This document shows positions 32,917 to 42,609 of a DNA stretch of 55,234 nt, one piece after another. The notes beneath the pieces were generated by a model. It made no database searches. It saw only the letters and a list, made by a program, of their open reading frames with translations, and was not told the DNA's origin. Both the position numbers and the translations under genes were made by a program. The stretch is from assembly GCF_003427025.1 (NCBI RefSeq), contig NZ_QVAI01000027.1, forward strand, positions 1-55,234, read 5' to 3'. Each line of letters begins with the position of its first letter. The stretch's first letter is position 1. The DNA comes from Jiangella endophytica (GTDB lineage Bacteria; Actinomycetota; Actinomycetes; Jiangellales; Jiangellaceae).

Positions 32917-35715
32917 TCACCAGACGCGCAGGAGACTACTGTCCAGCGCATCCGCCGGTGTGAATTCCGCGGGGCGATAGGCGCGGATCATGCTCGTGCC
33001 AGGGGTGATCGTCGACATCCGCAGCCGCACCGTGAGATGAGTGGCGTCTGCGTCGAGCTGGACGTTGACCCAGTCAGTGAGATCGACCGACTGTACCGAC
33101 GAGGTCGTTGTATCAGTAGCCGACGTGCCGGCCGCGAGCACCTTCGAGGCGGAGCTCGCCGCTCCGTAGGCCGCCGAGGTGATCGTCGACGCCGGCGGGA
33201 GATGCTCGATGACAACCTCGCCGGGCCGGATGTACTGGAACTGGGTGAGGTCGAGAAGCGCCGTTGAGACCTGGTCACGCTGGATGCCGTCGAGCGGGAT
33301 CGAGAGCACGACCCGGTACTCGAGATCACCCGATGACGTCGCCGAGTTGCCGACCTGCAACCGGTCCGGGCTGGAGAGTTCGACCACGCCCGTGCTGCGT
33401 ATGGACGCATCCAGCGCCGCCGAAGTCGGGACGATCTGCTGGTGCGGCTGCGCGGTGACGACCTCCAGCGCGAGCGGCCCCCGCTCAACCGTGTCGAACA
33501 CGAGGTCGAGGTCCTGCGCCTCGGTGAGTGTGTTCGTGATGGTGACCTCCACGCTCCGGCGCTCGCGCGGCTGGAGCGTGAACGGCGCGTCCGAGAGGTC
33601 GTCGGTGACGCCGGCGACATCCTCCAGCTCGAGTCCGCCGGTGATGGGCTCGTCTGAGAGGTTGTCCAGCCAGATCGTCGCCACGTTGTCCTCGCCCGCG
33701 AACGGGACCGTCACCACCTTCGCGTCGACTGGCGGCACAGTGGTCAGCTGCACGGGCACCTCGGCGACGTGGTCAACCCCGCCGATGGTGAACTCGGCCG
33801 TGACGGACAGGTCCTGGAGGCTGCCGACGAGCGTGGACGGCGTCGGCAGGAGGCTGTCGAGGACATAGCTCACGTCGCTGGTCGTCCCGGTCGGCACAGC
33901 GAAGTTCACTTGACCTGCTACGCCCTGAACGTGCAGCGGCGCGAGTTGCCAGGAACTCGGGAACTCGATCGTCCACTCGGCATCCGTCGCCGTGGCATTC
34001 CCGCCCCCCTCGGACTCGAGGGCGAGGTTCAGGGCGACGTCCTGGTCTTCCACGACGCTGTAGTCCGAGGCCGCGACGGCGACGCGTACGCCGTAGATCG
34101 CGGCGACAGTGCTGTCCCACTGGGTTCGGACGCTGCTGAGGAACGTGGGTGCGTCGACGGGCCAGGCCTCTGGCTGGCCCTGCACCGACTGCTCGAGGGT
34201 CTTCAGAGCCGTGGTGATGAACCGCACCTGCGTGTCTGGCACCGATTCCGCGTCCCCCACCTCGAGTGAGCGTCCCAGCAGGCGAAGCTGGATCAGCAGG
34301 GTGGCGACCTTGCGCCGTGCGGTCGGCGATTGGCTGGGCAGCGCTTCGTGCAGGGCCTGGACCGCCGCCACCGTGCTCGCGAGTTCGTCACTCGGCGCGG
34401 TCGCCGCCGGGCGAGTGCCGAAGACCTCGCCGACCTGCGACACCCAGGCGTCGCCCTCGGCCTTCGTGGGCACGATCGCGTGCCCTTCGAAGAGCTCGTT
34501 CCAGCTCGCGATGACCGCCATCTTGAGGTCGCTGCCGCCCGAGAGGCTTTGCTGCGGATGCTCGTCCAGAAACGCCTTGGCCTCCCGGAGCATGCTGCCG
34601 AACTCGAGCGGTGTGTGCTGATCCACCCAGCGTTCACGATCCGTGCGGAGGATGTTGTCCCACCCGGCGGAGATCACGGGTATGTAGTCGGTCTCCGGTT
34701 CCACGTTCGCGGCGTAGTAGTCCCAGACGTAGTCGTGGTGGGAGCGAATCATGTTGTGGTAGCTCAGGTCGAGCTGATCGGTCCACTTGAGCGGCGCCCA
34801 GTTGTAGGAGCTGAAGAAGTCGTAGACGTCGTCGTCCTGGTCGTGGGCTGCGACGTATTCGCCGCTCGGGCCGGGCTGAGTGAGGCCGGCACCGAAGAGG
34901 ACGTCGGCGAAGCCGGCGTCCTTGGCCTTCTGCCTCAGGATCGCGATGGCGTCCGCCAGAACCGCACGCTCCTCCGGAACGCCGGCCAGCTGATGCGGGT
35001 TGAGATTCGGGCGCGTGCCGGTGCTGAAGTCCTTCTGCATGCTCTGGACGTCGAAGGTGCTGATGACAGGCTTGTTGTCGATCTTGAGGTACTGCGGGTC
35101 GGCGAAGAGTTCGACCCACTCGTCCGTGATCGTGTCCCACTCGGCGGCGCGGGCGGCCTCGTAAGCGGCCTGGGTCATGCCGGGGGTCCGCAGGCTCTGC
35201 ATGTCGAAAGGCGCATGATTCGCCCAGATGAGCGAGAACTGCATGGAGGACTTGTTCGGGGAGGTCCGGAACAGGTTCAAGCCGTTGTGCAGCCCGTAGC
35301 TGCCGCCTTGGCCCATGCCGCCCTCACGGTCGTCGAGGTCGGGGCGGTCGGGGAACCAGTCGAAGACGAAGTAGTCGACGCCGTTCGAGCTGGCGTCGAT
35401 GATCTGCTGGTCCATGACGGTCTGGCTGTCGTCGTACCAGCCGTAGGCCGGCTCGCGCTCAGGCGCGTCGAGACGCCAATCCCGCCCGCCGTTGATCAGT
35501 GGGTTGGAGAAGTGCCGATTCGGCTCCTGGTACCAACCAGAGAAGTAGTACGTGCCGATCACGTAGTCGTCGTCCGGCACTGCCGACGTCTCTGCCGGGG
35601 CTCTCACCGCCGCCGGTCTCGCGTCGCCTGCGGTCGCAGCCGTCGCCGGCAGGAGCGCGAGCAGGACCGCTGCTGTTCCCACGATCGCGACCGTCGTCTT
35701 CCTGATGACCCTCAT
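32917..35715 (-). CDS. secreted GH99-like/WbsX-domain protein with DNRLRE-like C-terminus
   Basis: 932 residues. Sec signal peptide (residues 1-29, ending ATAATAG). Residues about 45-440 match the GH99-like/WbsX domain: YVIGTYYFSGWY near the start, VDYFVFDWF in the barrel, and VIASWNELFEGHAIVPT at its end. GH99 enzymes are endo-alpha-mannanases/mannosidases; WbsX-type members are otherwise uncharacterised. A helical region follows (450-530), then beta domains, and residues about 760-932 resemble a DNRLRE/CBM96-like carbohydrate-binding domain. Next to a GH38 alpha-mannosidase this suggests extracellular attack on a mannose-containing glycan (inference). A candidate operator pair precedes it. 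Confidence 0.8.
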   Translation of the reverse strand: MRVIRKTTVAIVGTAAVLLALLPATAATAGDARPAAVRAPAETSAVPDDDYVIGTYYFSGWYQEPNRHFSNPLINGGRDWRLDAPEREPAYGWYDDSQTVMDQQIIDASSNGVDYFVFDWFPDRPDLDDREGGMGQGGSYGLHNGLNLFRTSPNKSSMQFSLIWANHAPFDMQSLRTPGMTQAAYEAARAAEWDTITDEWVELFADPQYLKIDNKPVISTFDVQSMQKDFSTGTRPNLNPHQLAGVPEERAVLADAIAILRQKAKDAGFADVLFGAGLTQPGPSGEYVAAHDQDDDVYDFFSSYNWAPLKWTDQLDLSYHNMIRSHHDYVWDYYAANVEPETDYIPVISAGWDNILRTDRERWVDQHTPLEFGSMLREAKAFLDEHPQQSLSGGSDLKMAVIASWNELFEGHAIVPTKAEGDAWVSQVGEVFGTRPAATAPSDELASTVAAVQALHEALPSQSPTARRKVATLLIQLRLLGRSLEVGDAESVPDTQVRFITTALKTLEQSVQGQPEAWPVDAPTFLSSVRTQWDSTVAAIYGVRVAVAASDYSVVEDQDVALNLALESEGGGNATATDAEWTIEFPSSWQLAPLHVQGVAGQVNFAVPTGTTSDVSYVLDSLLPTPSTLVGSLQDLSVTAEFTIGGVDHVAEVPVQLTTVPPVDAKVVTVPFAGEDNVATIWLDNLSDEPITGGLELEDVAGVTDDLSDAPFTLQPRERRSVEVTITNTLTEAQDLDLVFDTVERGPLALEVVTAQPHQQIVPTSAALDASIRSTGVVELSSPDRLQVGNSATSSGDLEYRVVLSIPLDGIQRDQVSTALLDLTQFQYIRPGEVVIEHLPPASTITSAAYGAASSASKVLAAGTSATDTTTSSVQSVDLTDWVNVQLDADATHLTVRLRMSTITPGTSMIRAYRPAEFTPADALDSSLLRVW

Positions 35716-35773
35716 CGCTCATCCCGTCCGTCAGGTGTGCGCGCCACGGTGCACGCAGTGCGAACCTACCGGT

Positions 35774-35821
35774 GTTCGGAATGCGATTCAATATCTGGTC
35801 GCATTGTTCGTAATGCTGAAC
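35774..35821. promoter_or_regulatory. GTTC-N8-GAAC site plus a half-matching copy
   Basis: GTTCGTAATGCTGAAC at 35806-35821 is a full site; GTTCGGAATGCGATTC at 35774-35789 keeps the left half and lies 32 bases away (three helical turns). They occupy the gap between the GH38 stop and the GH99-like start. Confidence 0.65.
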
Positions 35822-38791
35822 TCACTCGATCCGGAATCGCAAGGTCGCGAGTTCGAACGGTCGCAACTCCAGGCGCAGGGCATCGCGCTCGATCGCGAGC
35901 TCCGGCGCGTCGAGCGGGCGCTCGAGAGCATCCGTCGCGTGGCCGGCACGCGCCGGCACCTTCAGCTGCAATCGCGTCCGGGTATGTCTGCCGAGTGTCT
36001 CGCACAGGCGGACGACAAGGTCACCTGAGCGGTCGTCGGCGAGTTTGACCGCGGTGATCACGATCCCCCTGTCCGCGCAGGAGACGAGTTCGGCGGCCGC
36101 AGGCAGGGGCGCGATCGCCAGGGTCTCCAGTCGTTCCGCCTCAGCTCGCGCGTCACAGACGTCTGCCGCAGCGCGGATCGAGCAGGTGAGGATGTGCCGG
36201 CCCGCATCCGTGTGCGGATCGGGGAATCGCGGCGCCCGCAGGAGTGAAAGCCGTACCTGCACGCTACTTCCGCCGCCGCTGCGGGACTGACGGGAGACGT
36301 CGTGACCGTACACGGCGTCGCTGCATACGGCGATGCCCTGGCCCGCCGTTCCAACCCAGACGAACCCGTGGGCCGGGACCTCGAATCTGGCCCGGTCCCA
36401 CGACGTGTTCCGGATCGTCGGGCGGTCGATGTGCCCGAACTGCGTCCCGAACGACGCCACTTCGGCCGCCTCGTCGAGCGCGATGGCGAGCTTGAGCAGG
36501 GTGCGCGTTTCCTGCCAGTCGACTTCCGTCCGGATCTCGAGTGCGTCACCGCCGTGCCGGAGGAGATAACGCTGTCGGAACCTCGATCGCCCGTGCGACC
36601 GAGTCACCTCGATACCGCATCCCTCGCCGTCGTCGATGCTCGCGATCGCGTCGACGGCGAGCAGGTCCGTACGCACTCGCGTGTAGTCCGAGTCGAGCTC
36701 CCAGGCGTCGTAGTCGCCCGGCGTGTCCGGATGCACCTGTAGCAGACCGGCGACACCGTCGGGCGGGACGAGCTCCCGATCGGTGACGAGGTCGCGTACC
36801 GAGGTGACCAGCCCTCGCTCGTCGACGACGACCACGAGCCGGTCATTGGCGAGGATGTGCAGACCGTCCGCTTCACGGATACTGGAACGGCTGGCGGCCG
36901 GCGGTGAACTCGCCGCGTCGTCGGGCAAGGCGGCGAGAGCGTGGGTGACGAGTGCGCCGGCACGCTCCTGCTCGCGCGCGTACTGTTCTCTCGCCTCCCG
37001 ATGCACCCAGGCGATCGAGGTGCCGGGCAGTATGTCGTGAAACTGGAGTAGCAGAGTGGCCCGCCAAAGACGCTGCAGCTCGTCGTAGGGGTAAGCAGCC
37101 CCGACGCGGAGACTGGCCGCCGCGGAGGCGAGCTCGGCACGGGCCAGCAGACGTTCCATCCCGCGGTTGCCCACCTTCATTGCCCGCTGCGAGGTGTACG
37201 TGCCGCGGTGGTACTCGAGATAGAGCTCACCTACCCAGGTGGCGCCGGCCCGCTCTCCCTCGGCCTCGGCGGCCTCGAAGAAGGTCGCAGGCGTCGAGAA
37301 CCGGACGCGCGGCAGGCCCTCCAGGCTTCGGGACCGGCGGCCTCTGGCCAGCATCTCCGGCGTCGGCCCCCCGCCGCCGTCGCCGTATCCAAATGGGACG
37401 AGCGTGTGCTGCAGGGCAGCGCGCGGGCGCAGCTGCCGTTCGGCACGGACGAGGTCCTCCGCTCGGAGATCGGTGTTGTAGATGTCGACCGACGGCAGGT
37501 GGGCGAGGAGGCGGCTGCCGTCGCGGCTCTCCCAGGTGAAGGTGCTCGCCGGGATCCGATTCGTGTCGTTCCAGGAGACCTTTTGGATGAGCGCACGACG
37601 CTTTCCGGCGGCCGCGGCGATCTGGGGGAACGCACCCGTGTATCCGAAGGAGTCTGGCAGCCACACCTCGTCCGTCTCGATCTCGAACCGATCGAGGAAG
37701 TAGCGCGTCCCCTCGACGAACTGGCGCACGAGGGACTCGCCCGATGGCAGGTTCGTGTCCGACTCCACCCACATGCCGCCGACCGGGAAGAACCGGCCTT
37801 CGCGGATCTTCTGCGCGACGCGCTCGAACAGCTCGGGCGCGTCGGCCTCGAGCCAGGCGAACTGCTGCGCCGAGGTGGCGACGAAGGTGAGATCGGGGTC
37901 GTCGTCCATGAGGGCGACGACATTGGCGAACGTCCTGACGACCTTGCGTCGGGTCTCTCGGAGCGGCCACAGCCAGGCGCTGTCGATGTGCGCGTGGCCG
38001 ACGGCATGCAGGATCGCGGAACTAGCCGTCGCGCTGGCGGCAAGTACTGGCTCGAGCACCCGCCGCGCGGCCGGTGCGCACCCGACCGGGTCGCGGGGGT
38101 CGACGAGATCGAGCATGTCCCGGAGTGCCGCGCAAATGCGGGCGTGCCGGCGAGAATCGTCCGCGACCACGCGCAGGATTCCTTCGAGCACCTCGACGTC
38201 GGCGATCAGCTCCGTCAGCGTCGGCTCGATCGGGCGCCACAAGACGCCGCCGAACCGGTACAGCGACTCGGAAGGGGCAGTCAGCCGATCCCCGAGAGGA
38301 GTGGCTGAGTTGTTGAGCCCCGAAGTGCCGGTGCCGTCGGCGGCGAAGAGGAGGTTCGGGTTCGCGGACGCCTCGAGGTAGATCGGGCCGGGTGGGTCCT
38401 TCTTCGCCACGAGTCGGATGCGGGCGTTCATGGGCTCGACGGCCTTGAGGATCCGTCCTCGGTCGTCCCATGCGGTCGCCTCGCTCTGGAACCCCGGCCG
38501 GTCATGGTCGAAGCCGAGATCGACGACGAGCTCGGTCGGCGACGATCCGTCCCCCTCGCCGAGGTCCAGGCGGAACCACGCGGTGCCCCACGGCCGGCCC
38601 CACGCCTCGCCCTTCTCGATCGGCAAGAAGTCCTGTGACACGGCGACCCGCCAGCTCACGGGCTCGCCCGCTGTCTCCCACATCGACACGGGGACGCGGA
38701 GCGCCGATGCGTTCATCGCTGGCCGGAGGGTCTCCTCCACCAGCCGCCGGACCCGGCGCAGCAGGGCGGCGACGCCGTCGGGATCAGTCAC
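35822..38791 (-). CDS. alpha-mannosidase, GH38
   Basis: 989-residue cytoplasmic glycosidase. Seen: zinc-binding HAVGHAHIDSAWLWP, the nucleophile Asp in VWLPDSFGYTGAFPQI, a further DGGGGPTPEML block in the middle domain, and a long beta-sandwich C-terminus, all standard for family 38. Length is normal. The start is GTG 38791, overlapping the remnant hydrolase stop by 8 bases, so it is translated from the importer operon transcript. It would remove alpha-mannose from imported oligosaccharides. Confidence 0.93.
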   Translation of the reverse strand: MTDPDGVAALLRRVRRLVEETLRPAMNASALRVPVSMWETAGEPVSWRVAVSQDFLPIEKGEAWGRPWGTAWFRLDLGEGDGSSPTELVVDLGFDHDRPGFQSEATAWDDRGRILKAVEPMNARIRLVAKKDPPGPIYLEASANPNLLFAADGTGTSGLNNSATPLGDRLTAPSESLYRFGGVLWRPIEPTLTELIADVEVLEGILRVVADDSRRHARICAALRDMLDLVDPRDPVGCAPAARRVLEPVLAASATASSAILHAVGHAHIDSAWLWPLRETRRKVVRTFANVVALMDDDPDLTFVATSAQQFAWLEADAPELFERVAQKIREGRFFPVGGMWVESDTNLPSGESLVRQFVEGTRYFLDRFEIETDEVWLPDSFGYTGAFPQIAAAAGKRRALIQKVSWNDTNRIPASTFTWESRDGSRLLAHLPSVDIYNTDLRAEDLVRAERQLRPRAALQHTLVPFGYGDGGGGPTPEMLARGRRSRSLEGLPRVRFSTPATFFEAAEAEGERAGATWVGELYLEYHRGTYTSQRAMKVGNRGMERLLARAELASAAASLRVGAAYPYDELQRLWRATLLLQFHDILPGTSIAWVHREAREQYAREQERAGALVTHALAALPDDAASSPPAASRSSIREADGLHILANDRLVVVVDERGLVTSVRDLVTDRELVPPDGVAGLLQVHPDTPGDYDAWELDSDYTRVRTDLLAVDAIASIDDGEGCGIEVTRSHGRSRFRQRYLLRHGGDALEIRTEVDWQETRTLLKLAIALDEAAEVASFGTQFGHIDRPTIRNTSWDRARFEVPAHGFVWVGTAGQGIAVCSDAVYGHDVSRQSRSGGGSSVQVRLSLLRAPRFPDPHTDAGRHILTCSIRAAADVCDARAEAERLETLAIAPLPAAAELVSCADRGIVITAVKLADDRSGDLVVRLCETLGRHTRTRLQLKVPARAGHATDALERPLDAPELAIERDALRLELRPFELATLRFRIE

Positions 38792-39055
38792 GATGGCCGG
38801 CGTTCACGAGGTCCCCGGGTTCGAGCACCATGACCTGGCTGAGGTCGTCGACGATGCGCTCCACGTCGAAGGAAGGATCCGCGGTGGCCGAGTCCTGCGG
38901 CGTTCGGGTGCTTGGGGCGACTGGAGCAGTAGGCGTTGCCCGAGGAACTCGAGGTCGAGGTCCGCGCAGTGTGGGCGGAGCTCGAAGAGGCGGTCGCCGC
39001 CGAGCCGCGCGACCGGGATCTCATCGCACGGCGCGCCGAGCCGGTACAGCTGCAT
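38784..39055 (-). pseudogene. fumarylacetoacetate hydrolase family gene with internal deletion
   Basis: A strong RBS (GAAGGAG) and ATG at 39055 open a frame starting MQLYRLGAPCDEIPVARLGG, which looks like the small N-terminal domain of FAH-family proteins. After about 45 residues the similarity stops. In another frame, the last 32 codons before 38784 read ADPSFDVERIVDDLSQVMVL then EPGDLVNAGH, which matches the SQFMVLEPGDLI-TGTP region near the FAH active-site end. About 600 bases of the core appear lost with a frame change. FAH proteins of this type hydrolyse diketo-deoxy sugars in non-phosphorylating L-rhamnose/L-fucose pathways, fitting the dehydratase and dehydrogenase nearby. The frame that starts at 39055 runs to a stop at 38804. 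Confidence 0.65.
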
Positions 39056-39070
39056 GTCAGCTCCTTCAGC

Positions 39071-39106
39071 GGTGGGGCCGGGACGCCTCGGCTTCCCGGC
39101 CCCACC
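39071..39106 (-). terminator. hairpin after the binding-protein gene
   Basis: GGTGGGGCCGGGA (39071-39083) pairs perfectly with TCCCGGCCCCACC (39094-39106) around a 10-base loop. It follows the binding-protein stop; such partial terminators raise binding-protein mRNA above that of downstream enzymes. Confidence 0.65.
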
Positions 39107-39119
39107 TTCAGACGTTCTG

Positions 39120-40562
39120 CTACCTGGTCGCCCAGTCCTCGGTCCATCCGCCGTCCTCTGCGAGCTCGAACGAGTTCTCGACCCAAGAGGACTGCAACTC
39201 GGCAAGCTGGTCCTCGAGCGACTTCGAACCCGTCAGATAGCCGGTGTAGACGGCTTGGCCGGCGAGGGCCTTCGGGATGAGAGCGCGCGCGGGAACGCGC
39301 GGCGCCTCGAACCACGATCCGGTCATCAGCCCCTCCAGACCCGGAGCCGGGGTGGCATCTGCGAGCGCCGGGATTCCGCCCGTGCCGTCGAGCCATGGCT
39401 GCACCCGCTCGGGCGCCGACACGAACTGGAGGAACTTGACGGCCGCGTCGAGCTGCTCGGCTTCGGTCGTCGCGGGGATCATGTAGCTCGTCCCACCGAC
39501 GTTCGCGCCGGACTGCGCCTCACGGTCGGTCGAGAGCGGCGAGTCGTCCTTCGTGATCGTCGGGAACGGCATGGTGCCGTACTCCCAGTCCACGTCGGCG
39601 AGGTTGCTGGCCGCGAAGTTCGAGCCGAACGCCATGGCCGCTTCGCCGCCGACGAGGTCCTCGCCACCGGTGAATGCGCCGGTGCTGGTGACTCCAGACC
39701 AGTTCGGTGTGCCGCACTCGTCGAAGACGGTCTTCATCAAGCGCATGGTCTCAGCGATTTCCGGCGTACTCGTCGCGTCGAGCGCGCCGGTCAGCACGGC
39801 GTGAGCGAAGCCCTTCGCGCCGATCTGCGCCGAGGTGCCAGGTGTGCCGTCCGGGGCGAAAACGTTCCACTCGTCGAAGTACCTGTCCTGCAGCTGTGAC
39901 CGAATCGGCGCGTACACGGAGTTCTGCGCTCCGTAGCTGTTGTCAAGGGCGAGTGGGACGTAGCCTGCGTCCTTCAGATCGCCGCAGGCCTCGATGAATT
40001 CGCCGAAGGTCGCGGGCGGCTCGTCGACGCCGGCCTCCGCGAAGGCGTCGGCGTTGAAGTAGAGGCCGCTGATGAAGAGGTTGAACGGGATGAACTCGTA
40101 GTTTCCTGCGGCGTTCCTCGCGTTCGTGGCGGTGGGTCCGAAGTAGTCGGGTTTGAACACGTCCACCCACTGTTCGTTGCCCTCGACGTACGGGTTCGGC
40201 TGCTCCAGGTACCCGTCGAGCGCCACCACCTGGTCGGGCGTGTGGGGGGCTTGGTTGAAGATCAGCTCCGGGGCGGTGCCTGCCGAGAGCTGAGTGGAGA
40301 GGGTCGTCGCGAACTCGGCAAGAGGCAGCACGACCGTCTCGACCTGGATGTTCGGCTCGGCCTCTTCGAACGCCGCGATCAGCTCCTCCCACTCCGGGCC
40401 GAACGAGCTCGGGTCGCTGCTCCACTGATTCGGGCCGGCGAGCGTGATGGTCACGGCGTCCCCGGACGCCTCATCCGCTCCGGTGCAGGCGCTGAGGCCG
40501 ACGGCGCCGAGCGCGGCCACTGTCAGCAGGACACCGAGGCGCAGGGATCTAGTGGTACTCAT
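39120..40562 (-). CDS. ABC sugar-binding lipoprotein of the island
   Basis: 480-residue type 1 solute-binding protein. Sec lipoprotein signal MSTTRSLRLGVLLTVAALG with lipobox LSAC (Cys near residue 25). Start at 40562 is preceded by AAAGGAG; 15 upstream in-frame codons were rejected. It serves the permeases at 40621-42482. Expected ligand is a mannose- or deoxysugar-containing oligosaccharide, inferred from the neighbours. Confidence 0.92.
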   Translation of the reverse strand: MSTTRSLRLGVLLTVAALGAVGLSACTGADEASGDAVTITLAGPNQWSSDPSSFGPEWEELIAAFEEAEPNIQVETVVLPLAEFATTLSTQLSAGTAPELIFNQAPHTPDQVVALDGYLEQPNPYVEGNEQWVDVFKPDYFGPTATNARNAAGNYEFIPFNLFISGLYFNADAFAEAGVDEPPATFGEFIEACGDLKDAGYVPLALDNSYGAQNSVYAPIRSQLQDRYFDEWNVFAPDGTPGTSAQIGAKGFAHAVLTGALDATSTPEIAETMRLMKTVFDECGTPNWSGVTSTGAFTGGEDLVGGEAAMAFGSNFAASNLADVDWEYGTMPFPTITKDDSPLSTDREAQSGANVGGTSYMIPATTEAEQLDAAVKFLQFVSAPERVQPWLDGTGGIPALADATPAPGLEGLMTGSWFEAPRVPARALIPKALAGQAVYTGYLTGSKSLEDQLAELQSSWVENSFELAEDGGWTEDWATR

Positions 40563-40620
40563 GCCGGACTCCTTTGATCGGTATGTTGAGTGCCGTATTG
40601 GGGCCAAGGGCTGAACGTGG

Positions 40621-41535
40621 TCAGTGCGATCCCGGCAGGCCCCCCTGGACGCCTGCGAGGAAGTATCTCGAGAAAAAGGTGAACAACAGCAGGAGCGGCA
40701 GGCTCGCCAACATGTACCCGGCGAACATGGCCCCGAAGTCGGTGCCGCTCTGACCCTGGAAGAAGAGCAGCCCGACGGAGATTGTCTTCAAGCTGTTCTC
40801 CGTGATCGTCAGCAACGGCCAGAAGAAGTCGTTCCAGATCGCGATGAGGTTGATAAGCGCGACCGTGCCGATCACGGGAAACGAGAGCGGAAGCATGATC
40901 GAGAAGAACAACCGGCCTTGCCCCGCACCGTCGACGCGGGCAGCGTCGAAGAGCTCCTGGGGGATGCCCTCGATGAAGGTCTTCATGAGGACCGTGCCGA
41001 GCACGAGGCCGCCGGCGACGTAGGGGATCACGAGCACGGGGAAGGTGTTCAGCATTCCCAGGTCGCGGGCGAGCGCGAATCGCGGGATGAGGGCGGCGAT
41101 GTTCGGGACCATCAGCAGGGCCACGACCATGAGGAAGAAGAACTGCCGGCCAGGGAACGTGAACCGGGCGAGGACGTAGCCGCTCAGCAGGCTGAGGAAG
41201 ATGATCGCGACGACGGAGACGGCCGCCACAAGAAAGGTCATGAATAGATATGGCGCCACCTGCTCGAACGCCTTGCCGTAGTTGTCGAGGGCGAGCGGCC
41301 AGGCCGGCAGCCAGTACTGCTCCGCGAACTGCTCCTTCGACTTGAACGAGGTGAGCAGCATGAAGAGGTACGGGAAGAACGCGACGATCACCAGCGCCGT
41401 CAGCGCGACCATGATGCCGACCTGGGGCCGGTTGCGGCCCTTCTGAGCGGTGTGCGCCGTGCCGGTGCTCTGCTCCGGATCCCGCGGGTCGAGGGGCTCG
41501 GCGGGAATCACCGGGTGCTCTGCATGGAAGGTCAT
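40621..41535 (-). CDS. carbohydrate ABC permease (MalG-type), island
   Basis: 304-residue membrane protein with six helices after a 40-residue polar tail, and the EAA loop FDAARVDGAGQGRLFFSIMLPL. It overlaps the partner permease by 4 bases (ATGA) and is followed 58 bases later by the binding-protein gene. Confidence 0.94.
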   Translation of the reverse strand: MTFHAEHPVIPAEPLDPRDPEQSTGTAHTAQKGRNRPQVGIMVALTALVIVAFFPYLFMLLTSFKSKEQFAEQYWLPAWPLALDNYGKAFEQVAPYLFMTFLVAAVSVVAIIFLSLLSGYVLARFTFPGRQFFFLMVVALLMVPNIAALIPRFALARDLGMLNTFPVLVIPYVAGGLVLGTVLMKTFIEGIPQELFDAARVDGAGQGRLFFSIMLPLSFPVIGTVALINLIAIWNDFFWPLLTITENSLKTISVGLLFFQGQSGTDFGAMFAGYMLASLPLLLLFTFFSRYFLAGVQGGLPGSH

Positions 41536-42482
41536 CGGCGTCCTCGCACGTTCGAGATGGAGCTCCGCCTGCCGACGAGGGCCGCGATCGCGCTGAAAGC
41601 CAGGGTCAGGAGGAAGAGCGTCGTAGAGAGGGCAGCGGCGAATCCCCAGTCCTGCCCCTGAAACGCCACGTTGAGCATTCGGAGCACAGGCACCATGGTT
41701 GCGTTGTCGGGCCCACCGGCAGTGAGGAGATAGGCGACGAAGCCGTACTGCAGCGTGTTGATGATCGTGAGGACGAACAGGAGCCGAACTTGGGTCGCCA
41801 TGAGGGGCAGGTCAATGTGCCAGAACCTGCGTAGGCGTCCGACACCGTCGATCCCCGCCGCCTCGAAGATCTCCTTCGGCACGTTCTGCAGAGTCGAGTA
41901 GAAGACAAGGAACTGCAAGCCTGCGACGAACGGGAATCCGACGAAAAGCAGGGCGATGAGCGCTATAGACGGGTCGCCGAGCCAGTTCTGCGCGAGGTTG
42001 CCGAGCCCGATCGTGGTCAACATGGTGTTGATGACGCCGTCGTTCGGGTGGTACATGAAGGACCACACAAGTGCCGTCACGACGCCGGGGAAGGCCATCG
42101 GTGCGATGAGCAGGGTCCGGTACACGAACGCGGCCCGCTCATTGCGTAGGCTGATGAGTAGCTCCGCACCGAGTAATGGGAACACCCAGGATGCGATGGC
42201 GAAGAGGAAAATGGCGCCGAGCACCCGGAACGACTGCCACCAGATGTGGTCGCCCATCATCCGCGAATAGTTGTCCAGGCCGATGAACGGTGAGTCCCCG
42301 CCGGGGTTCCAGTCGAAGAACGAGTACCAGATCCCACTGAGGGCGGGGTAGTACTCGACGACGCCGAGCACGAGCGCGAGGGGAAGCAGCGCGAGGTACA
42401 GCGGTGCGACAGATCGCCAGCGCGGGCGACGCCGGAGCTGTGTCTCCTCTGTGCTCCCGACCCCTGCGACGTTGCTGGTCAC
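41532..42482 (-). CDS. carbohydrate ABC permease (MalF/UgpA-type), island
   Basis: 316-residue permease, six helices, EAA loop FEAAGIDGVGRLRRFWHIDLPL. I use GTG 42482 with AGGAAGG upstream; the 25 preceding codons overlap the operator region and are unlike protein. First gene of the minus-strand operon that continues through binding protein, hydrolase remnant and GH38. No ATPase gene is present in the island. Confidence 0.93.
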   Translation of the reverse strand: MTSNVAGVGSTEETQLRRRPRWRSVAPLYLALLPLALVLGVVEYYPALSGIWYSFFDWNPGGDSPFIGLDNYSRMMGDHIWWQSFRVLGAIFLFAIASWVFPLLGAELLISLRNERAAFVYRTLLIAPMAFPGVVTALVWSFMYHPNDGVINTMLTTIGLGNLAQNWLGDPSIALIALLFVGFPFVAGLQFLVFYSTLQNVPKEIFEAAGIDGVGRLRRFWHIDLPLMATQVRLLFVLTIINTLQYGFVAYLLTAGGPDNATMVPVLRMLNVAFQGQDWGFAAALSTTLFLLTLAFSAIAALVGRRSSISNVRGRR

Positions 42483-42554
42483 TGGCACCTTCCTCTCGCC
42501 TCTTCGCGGTCTCGGCTCGCCCCGTGCGGATGTGGGTTGCAGGAGCGAGTGTAA

Positions 42555-42600
42555 CATCTGTTCAGCAGTGTAAAAGACAGTTCAGCATGTCGAACAGATG
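42555..42600. promoter_or_regulatory. divergent control region with GTTC-N8-GAAC site
   Basis: GTTCAGCATGTCGAAC at 42580-42595 is a full site. A longer 9-base inverted repeat, CATCTGTTC (42555-42563) and GAACAGATG (42592-42600), encloses it, and TTCAGCA occurs twice (42561 and 42581, 20 bases apart). It separates the importer operon from the dehydrogenase gene. Confidence 0.65.
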
Positions 42601-42609
42601 GGGATGGGA

